Part shown: positions 5,860-7,976 of the stretch, piece by piece
Layout: each line of letters starts with the position of its first letter
Numbering within the stretch: position 1 is the stretch's first letter
Assembly (NCBI GenBank): GCA_902781245.1
Contig: CACZIP010000082.1
Location: forward strand, 1-7,976
Length of the DNA stretch: 7,976 bases
Direction: 5' to 3'
DNA from: an uncultured Coriobacteriaceae bacterium
Lineage (GTDB): Bacteria; Actinomycetota; Coriobacteriia; Coriobacteriales; Eggerthellaceae
Notes under the pieces: model-generated
What the model saw: the letters and a program-made list of their open reading frames with translations, nothing else
Database searches by the model: none
Told to the model about the DNA's origin: nothing
Made by a program: the position numbers and the translations under genes

Positions 5860-7182
5860 ATGGCACTGCCACTTGTAGCCGTCGTCGGACGTCCGAACGT
5901 CGGCAAATCAACATTCGTTAACCGCATCATCGGCGCCGAAGACGCCATCGTGCATGAAATGCGCGGCGTCACGCGCGACCGCTCGTACCACACGGCCGAC
6001 TGGAACGGCGTGGACTTCACGCTCGTCGACACGGGCGGCATTGAGATGGGCAGCGACGACGACTTCCAGGCGTCGATCCGCAACCAGGCCTTCACCGCCA
6101 CGCACGAAGCCGACGTCATCATCTTCCTCGTCGACTCGCGCACGGGCATCAACGCCGACGACGAGGAAGTCGCTCGCATCTTGCGCAAGAGCAACAAACC
6201 CGTCTTGCTCGCCGTCAACAAGCTCGACACGCCGAACCGCTACGACGAGATGTACGAGTTCTACCAGCTCGGTCTCGGCGACCCCTGGCCCATTTCCTCG
6301 CTGCACGGCCATGGCACAGGCGACTTGCTCGACGAGGTCGTCAAACATCTGCGCGAAACCGGCGCACTCGACCGTGCGACTGACGCAGAGGAAAGCGGCA
6401 TCAACGTGGCCATCATCGGCCGCCCGAATGCAGGTAAGTCGTCGTTGACCAACCAGATGACTGCAGACGAGCGCTCGATTGTATCTGATGTCGCCGGCAC
6501 GACGCGCGATGCCATCGACACGCCCGTCGACCACGAGGGCAAACGCTACACGATCATCGACACGGCAGGTTTGCGCCGCAAAAGCCAGATCGATGAGGAC
6601 GTCGAGTACTACGGTTTCGTGCGCGCCATGCGCGCCATCGACCGCGCCGATGTCGCCATCCTGGTCATCGACGGCACGCTGGGTCTTACCGACCAAGATC
6701 AACGCGTCGCCAAGTTCGCACAGGAGCGCGGCTGCGCCATGGTCATCGTGCTCAACAAGTGGGATATCGTCGACGGACCCGAGCGCAAAGCCGAAATCCG
6801 CGAGCGTATCGAAGACCGTCTGACCTACGTCGGCTACGCACCCGTTATCGCCATCTCGGCGCTCACGGGCAAGAACGTGCATCGCATCTGGGGCGCCATC
6901 GACAAGGCCTACGAGAACTATTCGAAGACCATTCCGACCAACCAGTTGAACACCTGGTTGGCAGAAATCCGCGAAGAAGGCCATACAGTCTCGCAAGGCA
7001 AAGCCGTGCTGCGCATGAAGTACGTCACGCAGACCGGCAACTGCCCGCCCGTGTTCACATTCTTCGCGAACAGGCCCGACCTGCTCACCGACAACTACGA
7101 GCGCTTCCTCGAGAACCGCATGCGCAAGCACTTCGATCTCGAGGGCACGCCCATTCGCTTCAAGTTCAAGAAGAAGGATTAG
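5860..7182 (+). CDS. der: Ribosome biogenesis GTPase Der (EngA)
   Basis: The 440-residue protein has the tandem GTPase arrangement unique to Der, an essential factor for 50S subunit maturation. First G domain: P-loop GRPNVGKS (10-17), G2 Thr in RGVTRDR (35-41), DTGG (57-60), NKLD (120-123), SSL (146-148). Second G domain: GRPNAGKS (187-194), AGTTRDA (212-218), DTAG (234-237), NKWD (299-302), SAL (333-335). A KH-like C-terminal domain follows (about 350-440) with the family's PPVFTFFANRP (396-406) and a basic tail. All nucleotide-binding motifs are intact and the length is standard. AAGGA lies 6 bases before the ATG. The preceding gap holds the large inverted repeat, so der may be separately controlled from the ispH-DUF512 pair, but I found no convincing promoter there. 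plsY begins 11 bases downstream. Confidence 0.98.
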   Translation: MALPLVAVVGRPNVGKSTFVNRIIGAEDAIVHEMRGVTRDRSYHTADWNGVDFTLVDTGGIEMGSDDDFQASIRNQAFTATHEADVIIFLVDSRTGINADDEEVARILRKSNKPVLLAVNKLDTPNRYDEMYEFYQLGLGDPWPISSLHGHGTGDLLDEVVKHLRETGALDRATDAEESGINVAIIGRPNAGKSSLTNQMTADERSIVSDVAGTTRDAIDTPVDHEGKRYTIIDTAGLRRKSQIDEDVEYYGFVRAMRAIDRADVAILVIDGTLGLTDQDQRVAKFAQERGCAMVIVLNKWDIVDGPERKAEIRERIEDRLTYVGYAPVIAISALTGKNVHRIWGAIDKAYENYSKTIPTNQLNTWLAEIREEGHTVSQGKAVLRMKYVTQTGNCPPVFTFFANRPDLLTDNYERFLENRMRKHFDLEGTPIRFKFKKKD

Positions 7183-7193
7183 GGGTGTAAGTT

Positions 7194-7823
7194 GTGATTG
7201 CTTTTATCGCAACGTTTATCGTCGCTTTCCTGCTCGGCTCAGTGCCGTGGGGCCTTGTCATCTCGAAGATCTTCTACGGCAAGGACCTGCGCAATGAGGG
7301 CTCGGGCAACATCGGCACGACGAACGCCATCCGCTCAATGGGCAAGGTCGGCGGCTATGCCGTGTTCGTGCTCGATTTCGGCAAAGGCCTGCTCTCAGGT
7401 TTCTGCTCGCTGTGGATTGCCGGGCTCTTCGGACTCGATGCAACTCAAACACAAATTGCAACGGCTATCGCTTTCTGGGGCTGCACGTGGGGCCACATCT
7501 TCACGCCCTGGCTCAAGTTCAAGGGCGGCAAAGGCATTGCGGTTGCCATCGGCTGCTTGTTCGTGACATTCGGCGTCATCCCATCGGTGATCGAGCTGAC
7601 AATCTTCGGCGTGCTCGTCGTGCTGACGAAATACGTCTCCGTGGGATCGATGGCCTCGGCGCTGGCGTGCCCATTCCTCGCGCTGTGGGTGTTCTGGGGT
7701 AACTGGCCAGCCGTGCTGTTCTGCACCATCGGCGGCCTGACGGTGTTCTGGGCGCATCGCGGAAACCTGAAACGTCTGCTCGCCGGCGAGGAACGCCGCG
7801 TGGGCGATGGCAAGAAGAAGTAA
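7194..7823 (+). CDS. plsY: Acyl-phosphate:glycerol-3-phosphate acyltransferase
   Basis: PlsY is an integral membrane enzyme that transfers a fatty acyl group from acyl-phosphate to sn-glycerol 3-phosphate, giving lysophosphatidate, the first committed step of phospholipid synthesis in most bacteria. The 209-residue protein is hydrophobic with about five membrane segments (roughly 2-24, 53-80, 85-103, 115-145, 150-187). The three conserved cytosolic motifs are present: GSGNIGTTNAIR (36-47, usually GSGNxGATN), KFKGGKG (108-114) and HRGNLKRLLAGEE (188-200), followed by a lysine-rich tail. The start is GTG at 7194 with AGGGG 8 bases upstream, 11 bases after the der stop, so it is cotranscribed with der. 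The next gene, gpsA, makes its substrate. Confidence 0.97.
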   Translation: MIAFIATFIVAFLLGSVPWGLVISKIFYGKDLRNEGSGNIGTTNAIRSMGKVGGYAVFVLDFGKGLLSGFCSLWIAGLFGLDATQTQIATAIAFWGCTWGHIFTPWLKFKGGKGIAVAIGCLFVTFGVIPSVIELTIFGVLVVLTKYVSVGSMASALACPFLALWVFWGNWPAVLFCTIGGLTVFWAHRGNLKRLLAGEERRVGDGKKK

Positions 7824-7868
7824 TTCGTTCCGATTGCGGTGCTGTTAAACCGCGAAGCGGAGGACAAC

Positions 7869-7976
7869 GTGAACGTAGCGGTTATCGGAGCAGGTTCGTG
7901 GGGTACGGCGCTGGCGCAGGTCGCAGCATGCAACGAACATGCTGTGCGCTTGTGGGCGCGGCGTGATGACGTGGCC
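7869..7976 (+). CDS. gpsA: NAD(P)-dependent glycerol-3-phosphate dehydrogenase, N-terminal fragment
   Basis: Only the first 36 codons are in the window, and the frame is open at the right edge. The start is GTG at 7869 with a strong GGAGGA 4 bases upstream. The N-terminus VAVIGAGSWGTALAQVAA (3-20) is the Rossmann GxGxWGTA(L/I)A dinucleotide motif typical of GpsA, followed by VRLWARR (26-32), which matches the second strand and the NAD-ribose side. The enzyme reduces dihydroxyacetone phosphate to glycerol 3-phosphate for phospholipid synthesis. It lies 45 bases after plsY. A small CCGC-GAA-GCGG stem (7850-7860) partly overlaps the ribosome site, and its effect is unknown. Confidence 0.93.
   Translation, partial: MNVAVIGAGSWGTALAQVAACNEHAVRLWARRDDVA

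Noticed and set aside
5908..7131. 407-codon open frame on the minus strand across der
   Set aside because: It lies antisense to an unmistakable der gene. Its translation is rich in Asp, Val, Ala and Arg with no recognisable domain, as expected from the complement of a GC-rich coding frame.
7836..7853. GCGGT/ACCGC stem between plsY and gpsA
   Set aside because: Five base pairs with an 8-base loop and no T-run is too weak to call a terminator or attenuator.

Overview
The window reads as ordinary bacterial chromosome: tightly packed housekeeping genes, GC content in the upper fifties to about 60 percent by eye, GTG starts on three of the eight genes, and no insertion sequence, phage gene, RNA gene or CRISPR array that I can see. 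The gene order (ispH, a DUF512 radical-SAM protein, der, plsY, gpsA) together with the base composition suggests a gut-type anaerobe, most likely an actinobacterium of class Coriobacteriia (Eggerthella/Slackia relatives). That placement is inferred from gene style and was not tested by any search.

Layout. Positions 1-2723 hold three genes on the minus strand, transcribed rpe, then a group I cysteine desulfurase, then a Nif3-family dinuclear-metal protein that runs off the left edge. Gaps of 79 and 63 bases make a single operon likely. A 166-base divergent intergenic region (2724-2889) carries a perfect TATAAT box for the rightward direction and two GGAC/GTCC-type palindromes. Rightward from 2890 come a methyltransferase-fold (MGMT/Ogt-like) gene that has lost its catalytic cysteine, ispH, a radical-SAM/PDZ DUF512 gene whose GTG start overlaps the ispH stop, a 207-base gap with a striking 30-bp inverted repeat, then der, plsY and the first 36 codons of gpsA.

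How the genes fit together. The right half combines isoprenoid precursor synthesis (IspH), 50S ribosome assembly (Der) and the opening steps of phospholipid synthesis (GpsA makes glycerol-3-phosphate, PlsY acylates it). The left half supplies pentose phosphate interconversion (Rpe) and sulfur mobilisation for Fe-S clusters and thio-modifications (cysteine desulfurase). IspH and the DUF512 protein are both iron-sulfur proteins, so they are plausible downstream clients of that desulfurase, although nothing in the sequence proves a direct link.

Most worth a second look: the MGMT-fold protein with Thr in place of the alkyl-acceptor Cys and other active-site losses; the 120-base hairpin-forming element just upstream of der; the GGAC-N-GTCC palindrome that recurs in separate intergenic gaps; and the functionally unassigned DUF512 radical-SAM gene embedded in a housekeeping cluster.
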